Source: Glycomyces paridis
GTDB taxonomy: Bacteria; Actinomycetota; Actinomycetes; Mycobacteriales; Micromonosporaceae
Reading direction: 5' to 3'
Length of the DNA stretch: 64,000 nt
NCBI RefSeq assembly: GCF_004912155.1
Contig: NZ_STGX01000013.1
Span: forward strand, 62,001-126,000
Within the stretch, counting starts at the first letter, position 1; each line of letters begins with the position of its first letter. A program made the position numbers and the translations under genes. Below the pieces are notes generated by a model. It was given only the letters and a program-made list of their open reading frames with translations. It had not been told where the DNA came from and made no database searches. Shown one piece after another: positions 45,255 through 53,027 of this stretch.

Positions 45255-45338
45255 CTAACGACAGAGCACGGTCGACACGCGGCAGAAGTCGAGGTGACGC
45301 CTGCGTGTCAGATGCTGGTCCGTGACTGTGTAGCTCAT
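45255..45338 (-). CDS. Leader peptide ending in paired cysteines (putative attenuator)
   Basis: A 27-codon frame beginning MSYTVTDQHLTRRRHLDF and ending CRVSTVLCR. The LTRRRHLDFCRV core with cysteines near the end matches the actinobacterial putative leader peptides found ahead of sulfur-metabolism genes, whose Cys-codon translation controls the downstream gene. TACCGT (45348-45353, minus strand) lies 9 nt upstream, so the mRNA would be nearly leaderless, as for mycobacterial Cys attenuators. The 151 nt to the symporter start can form GC-rich hairpins (for example GGGCGTGAGCCC). Confidence 0.72.
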   Translation of the reverse strand: MSYTVTDQHLTRRRHLDFCRVSTVLCR

Positions 45339-45545
45339 CGCCCGCCAACGGTAGACCCGCCCGCGACCGCCCGGCAACCTCCGGTGAGCGAGCCCATACG
45401 CCGCGATTGAAAGCGACGGCCCAAGCATCCGATCGCCTTCGCCCTCCGCCGCGGCCTCCGTCTTCTTCCCACACCTGCGTCTTCCCCTTCGCACCGCGCC
45501 GCCGCCGACCCGGCGGGCGGACCGGAGCGCGCCCCGGGCACCCTC

Positions 45546-45551
45546 TAGATT
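45546..45551 (+). promoter_or_regulatory. Leaderless promoter of the fluoride channel genes
   Basis: TAGATT ends 6 nt before GTG 45558. A transcript starting at the GTG leaves no room for a fluoride riboswitch, and none is seen. The 45339-45545 stretch otherwise shows no gene. Confidence 0.65.
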
Positions 45552-45557
45552 CGAGTC

Positions 45558-46004
45558 GTGCCCCGATCGGACCGACCGCCCCTGCACCACACGCTGCGCG
45601 CCGTCCCGACCGCCGCGCTCGCCGCGGTCGCGGCCGGCGGCGTCCTCGGCTCGCTCGCCCGGTACGCGCTCCAACTCGCCTTCCCGTCCCGCCCAGACGC
45701 CTTCGACCTCGCGACCTTCCTCGCCAACGTCCTCGGCGGGGTCTGCATCGGCGCGCTCATGGCCGTCCTCACCGAGACCACCCGCCACCCGCTGCTGCGG
45801 CCCTTCCTCGGCATCGGGATCCTCGGCGGGTTCACGACCTTCTCGACCTACGTCGTCGGCGTCGCCCGAGCGCTCGACGCGGGCGAGGCCGCCCTCGCTT
45901 TCGGATACGGCCTCGCGACCGTCGCCGCCGCACTCGCCGCGGTCGCCGCCGCGTTCTACGCGACCCGCCTGCTCCTTCGCCGACGCCGCGGCGGCGCCGC
46001 ATGA
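45558..46004 (+). CDS. crcB: Fluoride channel subunit FluC/CrcB (1)
   Basis: A 148-residue four-helix membrane protein exporting fluoride. Family marks: GGVLGSLARYAL, the channel-lining FLANVLGGVCIGAL and GGFTTFSTYV with the central sodium-site loop. An N-terminal extension and an Arg-rich C-terminus flank the core. It overlaps the second subunit gene by 4 bp, indicating a heterodimer as in other Gram-positive pairs. Confidence 0.93.
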   Translation: MPRSDRPPLHHTLRAVPTAALAAVAAGGVLGSLARYALQLAFPSRPDAFDLATFLANVLGGVCIGALMAVLTETTRHPLLRPFLGIGILGGFTTFSTYVVGVARALDAGEAALAFGYGLATVAAALAAVAAAFYATRLLLRRRRGGAA

Positions 46005-46360
46005 CGCTGCTGCTCATCGCCGCGGGCGCCGCGGTCGGCGCGCCCGCCCGGTTCCTCACCGACCTCGTGCTCGCGCACTACGCGGGCCGCCGCCTGCCCT
46101 GGGGCACGCTGGCGGTCAACGTCGTCGCCTCCGGTCTCGCGGTCTTCCTCGCGTTCGCCGTCGCCGACCCGCGCCTGACCGCGCTCCTCGCCACCGGCCT
46201 GTGCGGCGCGCTCAGCACCTACTCGACGTTCTCGTACGAGACCCTCTGGCTCGTCGAGGAAGGGCGCTGGCGCGACGCGGCGCTCAACGTCGCCGCGAAC
46301 CTCGTGGGCGGGGCCGCCGCGGGCCTCGTCGGGTTCGCCCTGGCGCGCCTCCTCGCCTGA
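46001..46360 (+). CDS. crcB: Fluoride channel subunit FluC/CrcB (2)
   Basis: A 119-residue second subunit: GAAVGAPARFLTDLVL, WGTLAVNVVASGLAVFLA and GLCGALSTYSTFSYETL. Conserved Asn and the STYSTF phenylalanine box region are present. ATG 46001 overlaps the upstream stop (ATGA), so the two chains should be made together. The 46361-46508 gap before the protease gene has no gene seen. Confidence 0.93.
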   Translation: MTLLLIAAGAAVGAPARFLTDLVLAHYAGRRLPWGTLAVNVVASGLAVFLAFAVADPRLTALLATGLCGALSTYSTFSYETLWLVEEGRWRDAALNVAANLVGGAAAGLVGFALARLLA

Positions 46361-46508
46361 CACAGTCCGATCCCGACACGCGACCGGCGGGCGCGGCAAA
46401 TGCGCGGTTCGGCAGGGCCGATGTCCGACGATCGAGGTCCTGCCAGAGTCGCCGGCCGGGGCCGGCCGTTCGCGCCGCCCGGCCGGCACGAACCGAGAGG
46501 GACCCCTG

Positions 46509-49067
46509 ATGCCGGGCCTCAGCGCGTTCGCGCGCCGCACCTCAGACCGCCGGGCCGCGCCGCCCGAACGCCGCACGGGGAGGCTGCGCCCGCTGCGGCC
46601 CTGGCTCGCCGCGGCGCTCGCCCTGCCGCTCTTCGCCTCCTCTTCCACAGCCGCGCAGGCGAACGGGGAGGACGAGCCGACCCGCGTGTGGCTGGTCGAA
46701 CTCGCCGCCGGCGCCGACGCGTCCGCACTGGACGCGGCGGCGAGCGGCCTCGACTACACCCTCCGGCACGACTTCGAACGGGTGTGGAACGGCGTGTCCG
46801 TCGAGGCGGACCCGGCCGTCGCGCGGCGGCTCGAACGGCTCGACCTGGTCGAAGAGGTCTGGTCGGACGTCGTGTTCACCGGCCCCGCCCGGGTCGGGAC
46901 CGATCCCGAGCTCGAGGCGGGCCGCGTTCCCGAACTCGCGCAGGCGATCGCGACGACTCGCGCCGACGAGGCGCATGAGCGGGGGATCACCGGCGAGGGC
47001 GTCAGGGTCGGCGTCATCGACACCGGCGTCGACTACACGCACCCCGACCTCGGCGGCTGCTTCGGCACCGGCTGCCGGGTCGCGTACGGCACCGACTTCG
47101 TGGGCGACGACTTCGACTCCGACGACCCCGAGCACGCCGAGCCCCGCCCCGACGACGACCCCGCCGACTGCGGCGGGCACGGCACCCACGTCGCCGGGAT
47201 CGTGGGCGCGAACGGTCAGGTCACCGGGGTCGCTCCGGACGCCGTGATCGGCGCGTACCGCGTCTTCGGCTGCGAGGGCTCCACGAGCGCCGAGGTGATC
47301 CTCCAGGCCCTGGAGGCCGCGCTCGACGACGGCATGGACGTCGTCAACCTCTCGCTGGGCCAGTCGTTCCAGTGGCCGGGCTACCCGACGGCGAAGGCCG
47401 CCGACCGGCTCACCGAGGAGGGCGTCACCGTCGTCGCCTCCATGGGCAACGACGGCGAGGCCGGGGTGTTCTCCGGCTCGGCGCCCGGCGTCGGCGAGGA
47501 CGTGATCGCCGTGGCCTCTACCGACAACCCCGCGCAGCGCATGGACGCGGCGTTCGTCGCGGCCCTCGACCGCAGCGTCGGCTACAAGTCGATCGGCGAC
47601 GTGGCCGACCCCGAGCCGGGGACGGCCACCGACCCGCTCGCGTGGTTCGGGCGCGCCTGCGCCGACGACGCCGCCGAAGCCGACATCGCGGGCAAGGCGG
47701 CGCTCATCGTGCGCGGCGAGTGCACCTTCAAGGAGAAGTACGAGCGGGCCGTGGACGAGGGCGCGACGGCCGTCGTGGTCTACAACGACCGGTCCGGGCC
47801 CTTCGGCGGCGCCGGCGTCGACGACCTCGGGGTCCCGCTGGTCGGCGTCACCGACACCGACGGCGAGGCGCTGCGGGAGGCGGCGGCCGACGGCGACGCC
47901 GTGCTGGAGTTCGGTGGCGACACCGTCCTGGTCGACCTGCCGCGCGGCGGATACGCCTCCTCGTTCAGCGCGTACGGGCCCGCGCCCGACCTCGCGTTCA
48001 AGCCCGACCTCGCGGCCCCCGGCGGCGGCATCTGGTCGACCGTGCCCGTGGCCGACGGCTCCTACGAGTCGCTCTCGGGCACGTCCATGTCCTCGCCGCA
48101 CGTGGCGGGCGCCGCAGCGCTGCTGCTCCAGGCCGAGCCGCGCCTGGAGCCCGGCGAGGTGCGCACTCGCCTGGCGAACTCGGCGACGCCCGTCGTCTGG
48201 GGCGACGATCCCGAGCTCGGCGAGTACGAGGCCGCGCACCGCCAGGGCACCGGCGTCATCGACGTCGTCGCGGCGCTCGACGCCGAGGCCCGCCTGCTGC
48301 CCACCGGCGTCAATGTCGGCGACGGCACCGGTGCGCGCACCTTCACGCTCACGTTGACCTCCGACGCCTACTCGGTGCAGGACTACGACCTGGAGCACCG
48401 GGCCACGACCGCCACCACCGGCGACGAACGCGCGCCCGACTTCGTCGCCACCGAACCGGAAGTGACGTTCGAACCGTCGCACCTGCGCCTCTACCCGGGT
48501 CAGAGCGCCACGGTCGACGTCACCGTCGAGCCCGGCGCCGACCTGCCCGAAGGCACCGTCTTCGGCGGGCGCATCACGGCCGTCCCCGAGGGCGGCGGCA
48601 CCACCTTGACGGCCGCGTACTCCGGCTACCAGGGCGACTACCTCGCGATCCCCGTCCTCGCGCATCCCGACTACCCGCGCTTGGGCGCCGTCGTCGGCCA
48701 GGACCCCGAGACGCACCAGTTCGAGTACCGCGACCTCGACGAGGGCGAGACCTTCAGCCTCGCCGAGGGCCCGGACCTGGCCGCCCTGGTCTACCTCGGG
48801 CACCAGGTCGCGGCCATGGAGGTCTCACTCGCTAACACCGCCACCGGCGAGGTCGTGCGGTGGGAGCGGGAGACGTTCCTGCCCCGCTCGCCCGGCCCGG
48901 ACGACGCGGTCGGCATCCACCTGGAGGACCTCGTCGCCCAGCGGCCCAACGCCCTCGAAGCGGGCGAGTGGACCCTGGAGGTGCGGGTGCTCAAGGCCCT
49001 CGGCGACGAGGCGGACCCCGACCACTGGGAGCAGTGGACCTCGCCGGCGTTCACGCTCACCGACTGA
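46509..49067 (+). CDS. Secreted subtilisin-like serine protease with PA domain
   Basis: An 852-residue S8 peptidase. A ~52-residue N-terminal signal with a long Arg-rich n-region and WLAAALALPLFASSSTAAQA predicts Sec export; an I9-like propeptide follows (~residues 58-125). The catalytic triad is Asp in VIDTGVDYTHPDL (~170), His in CGGHGTHVAGI (~222) and Ser in SGTSMSSPHVAGAAALL (~523). A protease-associated domain is inserted between His and Ser (~385-475), and a Fn3-like C-terminal domain ends the protein without an LPxTG or membrane anchor. ATG 46509 has GAGAGGG upstream. Probably extracellular; substrates unknown. Confidence 0.93.
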   Translation: MPGLSAFARRTSDRRAAPPERRTGRLRPLRPWLAAALALPLFASSSTAAQANGEDEPTRVWLVELAAGADASALDAAASGLDYTLRHDFERVWNGVSVEADPAVARRLERLDLVEEVWSDVVFTGPARVGTDPELEAGRVPELAQAIATTRADEAHERGITGEGVRVGVIDTGVDYTHPDLGGCFGTGCRVAYGTDFVGDDFDSDDPEHAEPRPDDDPADCGGHGTHVAGIVGANGQVTGVAPDAVIGAYRVFGCEGSTSAEVILQALEAALDDGMDVVNLSLGQSFQWPGYPTAKAADRLTEEGVTVVASMGNDGEAGVFSGSAPGVGEDVIAVASTDNPAQRMDAAFVAALDRSVGYKSIGDVADPEPGTATDPLAWFGRACADDAAEADIAGKAALIVRGECTFKEKYERAVDEGATAVVVYNDRSGPFGGAGVDDLGVPLVGVTDTDGEALREAAADGDAVLEFGGDTVLVDLPRGGYASSFSAYGPAPDLAFKPDLAAPGGGIWSTVPVADGSYESLSGTSMSSPHVAGAAALLLQAEPRLEPGEVRTRLANSATPVVWGDDPELGEYEAAHRQGTGVIDVVAALDAEARLLPTGVNVGDGTGARTFTLTLTSDAYSVQDYDLEHRATTATTGDERAPDFVATEPEVTFEPSHLRLYPGQSATVDVTVEPGADLPEGTVFGGRITAVPEGGGTTLTAAYSGYQGDYLAIPVLAHPDYPRLGAVVGQDPETHQFEYRDLDEGETFSLAEGPDLAALVYLGHQVAAMEVSLANTATGEVVRWERETFLPRSPGPDDAVGIHLEDLVAQRPNALEAGEWTLEVRVLKALGDEADPDHWEQWTSPAFTLTD

Positions 49068-49168
49068 GCGGGGCTCCGGCGTTCACGCTCGACGACCGGG
49101 CAAGGCCGGCGGGCAAAGCTGAGCCGGGCGGTGCCCCGGTTGCCCGAGCGGCCGTCGGGGCTCGGCGC

Positions 49169-49266
49169 GTGCGGGCGGCCGGACTGGTGGTGTCCGGCCG
49201 CCCGCGCTTCGCGCGGAGCGGCTGTCTCTGCGGGGACCTCGCGCGGGTGGGTTCCCGCGCGAGGTC
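49169..49266. terminator. Two strong hairpins after the protease gene
   Basis: First, a 14-bp perfect stem (49171-49184 with 49192-49205). Second, a 13-bp perfect stem (49235-49247 with 49254-49266). They lie in the 485-bp convergent gap between the protease and SDR genes. No T-runs; termination from both sides is plausible. Confidence 0.55.
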
Positions 49267-49382
49267 TCGGTATGGTGGCGTTCGCGAATCCCCCTCTTTC
49301 GCCGCCATCCCGCAGTGACAGATGGCTTTTTCTCCAACGGTGCCACCTCCTGCGGTGAACTGTCGAGGAGCAGTTCCGAGCC

Positions 49383-49534
49383 TGTGGATAACTCCGACCG
49401 AGACGGTCTCCGCGCAGGACACGGCCTTGTGGAGGCTCGTGTCCGTTGTGGTTTCGAAGGTCGTCTGTCGCATTCGTCAACGTTGGCACGCACCGCCTGC
49501 GATCGGCAAGTGCGGATTCTCGGCCTGTGGATAA
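49383..49534. other. Pair of perfect DnaA boxes in a convergent intergenic region
   Basis: TGTGGATAA occurs at 49383-49391 and 49526-49534, same orientation, 143 bp apart, in sequence that holds no gene. Both match the strongest boxes of oriC exactly. Confidence 0.6.
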
Positions 49535-49552
49535 CTCTGTCCGGCGCGGCCG

Positions 49553-50284
49553 TCAGCGGCGGTGGACGAGTTGCGCCCCCGCCTGGTCCCGCGGCGTGAT
49601 CGTGATCTGGTCGATGTTCACATGCGCCGGGCGCGTCGCGACCCACGCGATCGACGCGGCCACGTCCTCGGCCGTCAGCGGCGTCATCCCCGCGTACACG
49701 GCGTCGGCGCGCTCGCCGTCGCCGTCGAAACGCACCAGGCTGAACTCGGTCTCGACCATGCCCGGATCGATCTCGCACACCCGCACCGGCTCGCCGAGCA
49801 GCTCCATCCGCAGCACCCGCGTCAGCGCCGCCTCCGCGTGCTTCGCCGCGTTGTACCCGCCCCCGCCCGGATAGGGCTGGTGCGCGGCGATCGAACCGAT
49901 CACCACCACCTGGCCGTCGCCGGACGCGGCCAGCTTCGGCAGCAGCGCCTTCGTGACGCGCACCGTTCCCAGCACGTTCACGTCGTACATCCGCTGCCAC
50001 AGTTCGAGGTCGGCCCCGGCGATCGAGTCGAGGCCGAGCGCCCCGCCCGCGTTGTTCACCAAGAGGTCGCAGCGTTCGACGCGCTCGGCGAACGCCGCCA
50101 CCGAGGCCTCGTCGGTCACGTCCAGCGGCAGCGCCGTGCCTCCGCAGGCCGTGGCGGCCTCGGCGAGCCGGTCGGCGCGGCGGGCGCCGAGGACGACGTC
50201 GAACCCGGCTTCGGCGAGCGCCTTCGCGGCGGCCGCGCCGATGCCGCTGCTCGCTCCGGTGACGACGGCGGTCTTCCTGGTCAT
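49553..50284 (-). CDS. Short-chain dehydrogenase/reductase (YdfG-like)
   Basis: A 243-residue classical SDR: TAVVTGASSGIGAAAAKAL at the N-terminus, LLVNNAGGALGLDSI, and the catalytic YNAAK with the serine in GSIAAHQPYPGGGGY. The C-terminal HVNIDQITITPRDQAG is typical of YdfG/serine-3-dehydrogenase-like enzymes that oxidise 3-hydroxy acids with NADP. ATG 50284 has GGGGAGGAG upstream. Divergent from metE, separated by the riboswitch region. Physiological substrate unknown. Confidence 0.9.
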   Translation of the reverse strand: MTRKTAVVTGASSGIGAAAAKALAEAGFDVVLGARRADRLAEAATACGGTALPLDVTDEASVAAFAERVERCDLLVNNAGGALGLDSIAGADLELWQRMYDVNVLGTVRVTKALLPKLAASGDGQVVVIGSIAAHQPYPGGGGYNAAKHAEAALTRVLRMELLGEPVRVCEIDPGMVETEFSLVRFDGDGERADAVYAGMTPLTAEDVAASIAWVATRPAHVNIDQITITPRDQAGAQLVHRR

Positions 50285-50419
50285 GACGGCTCCTCCCCTG
50301 GGGGCCTTGGCAGGCCCGGTCCGCTCGGACCCTACTCGGGCGGGCGCGGCGCGCCTCCGCGGGTTCTCACACTCTGGCGGGCCGGGGCGCCGGGCGCCGC
50401 CGCGGCCGTACCATCGCAG

Positions 50420-50615
50420 GCGACGCTGGTTCCGAGGCGGCGGCGCGGGTGCGCTGTGGTCTCGGCGAAGAGGGAATCTGGTGCGAATCCAGGACTGCCC
50501 CGCAGCGGTGAGAGGGAACGAAACCCGCCATGAGCACTGGGCCCTTGGGGTCTGGGAAGCGGCGGCGACTAGGTGCCGGCGACGGCGCGCCCTTGAGTCC
50601 GAATACCTGCCCGCG
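50420..50615 (+). ncRNA. Cobalamin (B12) riboswitch upstream of metE
   Basis: Conserved elements appear in order: GCTGGTTCCG near 50425, AGAGGGAATCTGGTGCGAAT near 50470 with its pairing GACTGCCCCGCA, GAGCACTGG near 50532, GGGAAGCGGCGGC near 50553, and the closing GAGTCCGAATACCTGCC near 50595. This is the AdoCbl/MeCbl riboswitch pattern. B12 binding would shut off the B12-independent methionine synthase. A 9-bp GC hairpin (50617-50625 with 50630-50638) just 3' may be the expression platform. Confidence 0.93.
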
Positions 50616-50669
50616 TACCGCGCGCGACCGCGCGCGGTCCCGCTGTCGCAAGTTCGAGGGAACTGACAC

Positions 50670-52928
50670 ATGAACACGACCATCGGCGTGCGCTCCGGCG
50701 CGCTCCAGTCCACCGCGCTCGGCTATCCGCGCATCGGTTCGCGCCGCGAGCTCAAGCGCGCGCTCGAATCCCACTGGTCCGGCCGCTCTGACGCGGCGGC
50801 GCTCGAGGCGGCCGCGGCCGCCGTCCGCGCCGAGATGCTCGACGACCTGTCGGTCCTGGGCACCGTCCCGACCGGGGTCTTCTCCCTGTACGACCACGTG
50901 CTCGACGCGGCCGTCGCCGTGGGGGCGCTCGCGCCGCGGCACCGCCGCGACACGGCTCTGGCCTCGTATTTCGCGGCCGCGCGCGGTGACGCCGAGGCGG
51001 CGCCGCTGGAGATGACGAAGTGGTTCGACACGAACTACCACTACCTGGTGCCCGAGATCGGGCCCGAGACGGTCTTCGCGGCCGACCCGGGCAAGGCGGT
51101 CGCGGAGTTCCGCGAGGCGCGGGAGCGCGGGCTCGACGCCCGGCCGGTCCTGGTCGGGCCGGTCTCGTTCCTGCTGCTCGCCAAGCCTTCCGAGGGTGCA
51201 CCTGAGGGGTTCGCGCCGTTCGACCGGCTCGGCGACCTCGTGGAGGTGTACGTGGAGCTCCTGACGGCGCTGGGTCGGGCCGGGGCCGGGCTCGTGCAGC
51301 TCGACGAGCCCGCGCTGTGCGCCGACCGGACGCCGGAGGAGCTGGCGGCGGTGGGCGCGGCCTACCGGCGGCTGGTCGGGGTCGCTGAGGTGGTGGTCGC
51401 CGGGGGTTACGGGCCCTTCGGCGAGGCGCTGCCGGTGCTCTTGGACGCGGGCGTCGAAGGCGTCGCGCTCGACCTGGTGCGGGGCCGCGGCGATCTCGAA
51501 GCACTTGAGGCGCTGAATGTTTCACGTGAAACATTCCTGATCGCGGGGGTGGTCGACGGGCGCAACATCTGGAAGGCCGATCTCGCGAGGGCCGCCGCGG
51601 ACGTCGCGCGTCTCCAAATGCTCTCGGACCGGGTCGCCGTCGCCTCTTCCTCGTCGCTCCTGCACGTCCCGGTCGACCTCGCCCCCGAACTCGACGCCGC
51701 GCACGGCCTCCCCGAGGTCTTGACCTCGCGGCTCGCGTTCGCGCGCCAGAAGCTCGCCGAGATCGCGGCCCTCGCCGACCCGCAGGGCCCGCGGGACGCC
51801 AGGCCCGCGACCCCGGACGCGTGGCGTGACGCCGCCGTGCGCGAGCGCCTCGCCGCCCTGGGCGAGGACGCCGACCGCCGCGCGCCCTACCCCGAGCGCC
51901 GCGGCGCCCAGGCCGAGCGCGTCCCGCTCCCGCCGCTGCCGACCACCACGATCGGGTCGTTCCCGCAGACCGCCGAGCTGCGCAAGGCCCGCGCCGCCCA
52001 CCGCCAGGGCCTCATGATCGACGCCGACTACCACGCCCGCATGAGGGCCGAGGTCGCCGAGGTCGTCGCCGCGCAGGAGGCGCTCGGCATCGACGTGCTC
52101 GTCCACGGCGAACCCGAGCGCAACGACATGGTGCAGTACTTCGCCGAGCAGCTCACCGGCTTCGCCACCACCGCCGCCGGCTGGGTCCAGTCGTACGGGT
52201 CGCGCTGCGTGCGCCCGCCGGTGCTCTTCGGCGACGTCGCCCGCACCGCCCCGATCACCGTCGACTGGACCTCGTACGCGCAGTCGCTCACCGACAAGCC
52301 CGTCAAGGGGATGCTCACCGGGCCCGTCACGATCCTGGCCTGGTCCTTCGTGCGCGACGACCAGCCGCTGGCCGACACGGCCGACCAGGTGGCGCTGGCG
52401 CTGCGCGACGAGGTGGCCGACCTGGAGGCGGCGGGGACGGCGATCATCCAGGTCGACGAGCCCGCCCTGCGCGAGCTCCTGCCGGTCCGGGCCGCGGGTC
52501 GGGCGGCCTACCGCGCGTGGGCGACCCGCTCGTTCCGTCTCGCGACCTCCGGCGCGCGGCCGGACACCGCGATCCACACGCACCTGTGCTATTCGGAGTT
52601 CGGCGAGGTCATCGACGCGATCGCCGCGCTGGACGCCGATGTGACCTCCATCGAGGCCTCCCGTTCGAAGATGGAGGTCCTCGCCGACCTCGACCGGGCG
52701 CGGTACCGCAGCGCGGTCGGCCCGGGCGTGTGGGACATCCACTCCCCGCGCGTGCCCGCGACCGACGAGATGGCCGCGGCCCTGCGCCTGGCCGTCGCGG
52801 CGCTCGGGCCCGACCGCGTGTGGGCCAACCCCGACTGCGGCCTGAAGACCCGCCGCTACGAGGAGGTGCGGCCCTCCCTCGTGAACCTCGTCGAGGCGGC
52901 CCGCACCGTCCGCGCCGAGCTCGCCTGA
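50670..52928 (+). CDS. metE: B12-independent methionine synthase
   Basis: A 752-residue 5-methyltetrahydropteroyltriglutamate-homocysteine methyltransferase. The N-terminal domain starts ALGYPRIGSRRELKRALE; the catalytic C-terminal domain has TTTIGSFPQTAELRKAR, HGEPERNDMVQYFAEQL, the zinc ligands in IHTHLCYSEF and NPDCGLKTR. The cobalamin riboswitch upstream implies a second, B12-dependent MetH in the genome. A parS site lies inside at 51518-51533 and encodes N-V-S-R-E-T in a surface-type segment ahead of AGVVDGRNIW. ATG 50670 has GAGGGA about 10 nt upstream. Confidence 0.97.
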   Translation: MNTTIGVRSGALQSTALGYPRIGSRRELKRALESHWSGRSDAAALEAAAAAVRAEMLDDLSVLGTVPTGVFSLYDHVLDAAVAVGALAPRHRRDTALASYFAAARGDAEAAPLEMTKWFDTNYHYLVPEIGPETVFAADPGKAVAEFREARERGLDARPVLVGPVSFLLLAKPSEGAPEGFAPFDRLGDLVEVYVELLTALGRAGAGLVQLDEPALCADRTPEELAAVGAAYRRLVGVAEVVVAGGYGPFGEALPVLLDAGVEGVALDLVRGRGDLEALEALNVSRETFLIAGVVDGRNIWKADLARAAADVARLQMLSDRVAVASSSSLLHVPVDLAPELDAAHGLPEVLTSRLAFARQKLAEIAALADPQGPRDARPATPDAWRDAAVRERLAALGEDADRRAPYPERRGAQAERVPLPPLPTTTIGSFPQTAELRKARAAHRQGLMIDADYHARMRAEVAEVVAAQEALGIDVLVHGEPERNDMVQYFAEQLTGFATTAAGWVQSYGSRCVRPPVLFGDVARTAPITVDWTSYAQSLTDKPVKGMLTGPVTILAWSFVRDDQPLADTADQVALALRDEVADLEAAGTAIIQVDEPALRELLPVRAAGRAAYRAWATRSFRLATSGARPDTAIHTHLCYSEFGEVIDAIAALDADVTSIEASRSKMEVLADLDRARYRSAVGPGVWDIHSPRVPATDEMAAALRLAVAALGPDRVWANPDCGLKTRRYEEVRPSLVNLVEAARTVRAELA
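51515..51536. other. parS: Distal parS site inside metE
   Basis: parS core 51518-51533 within a 22-bp palindrome; 26 kb to the dnaN side of oriC, isolated from the main cluster, which lies on the other side. Confidence 0.9.
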
Positions 52929-53027
52929 CCGCGGCGGGCCGGGCGGGCACCCGCCCGCCCGACCCGCCCGGGCGGCGGCGGGCCGCGCCGTCCGGGTTCG
53001 CCGCGGCGGGCACGTACCCTTGCATAT

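Noticed and set aside
45104-45557. Fluoride riboswitch upstream of the FluC genes
   Set aside because: The conserved riboswitch core was not seen and the promoter appears leaderless, leaving no 5' UTR.
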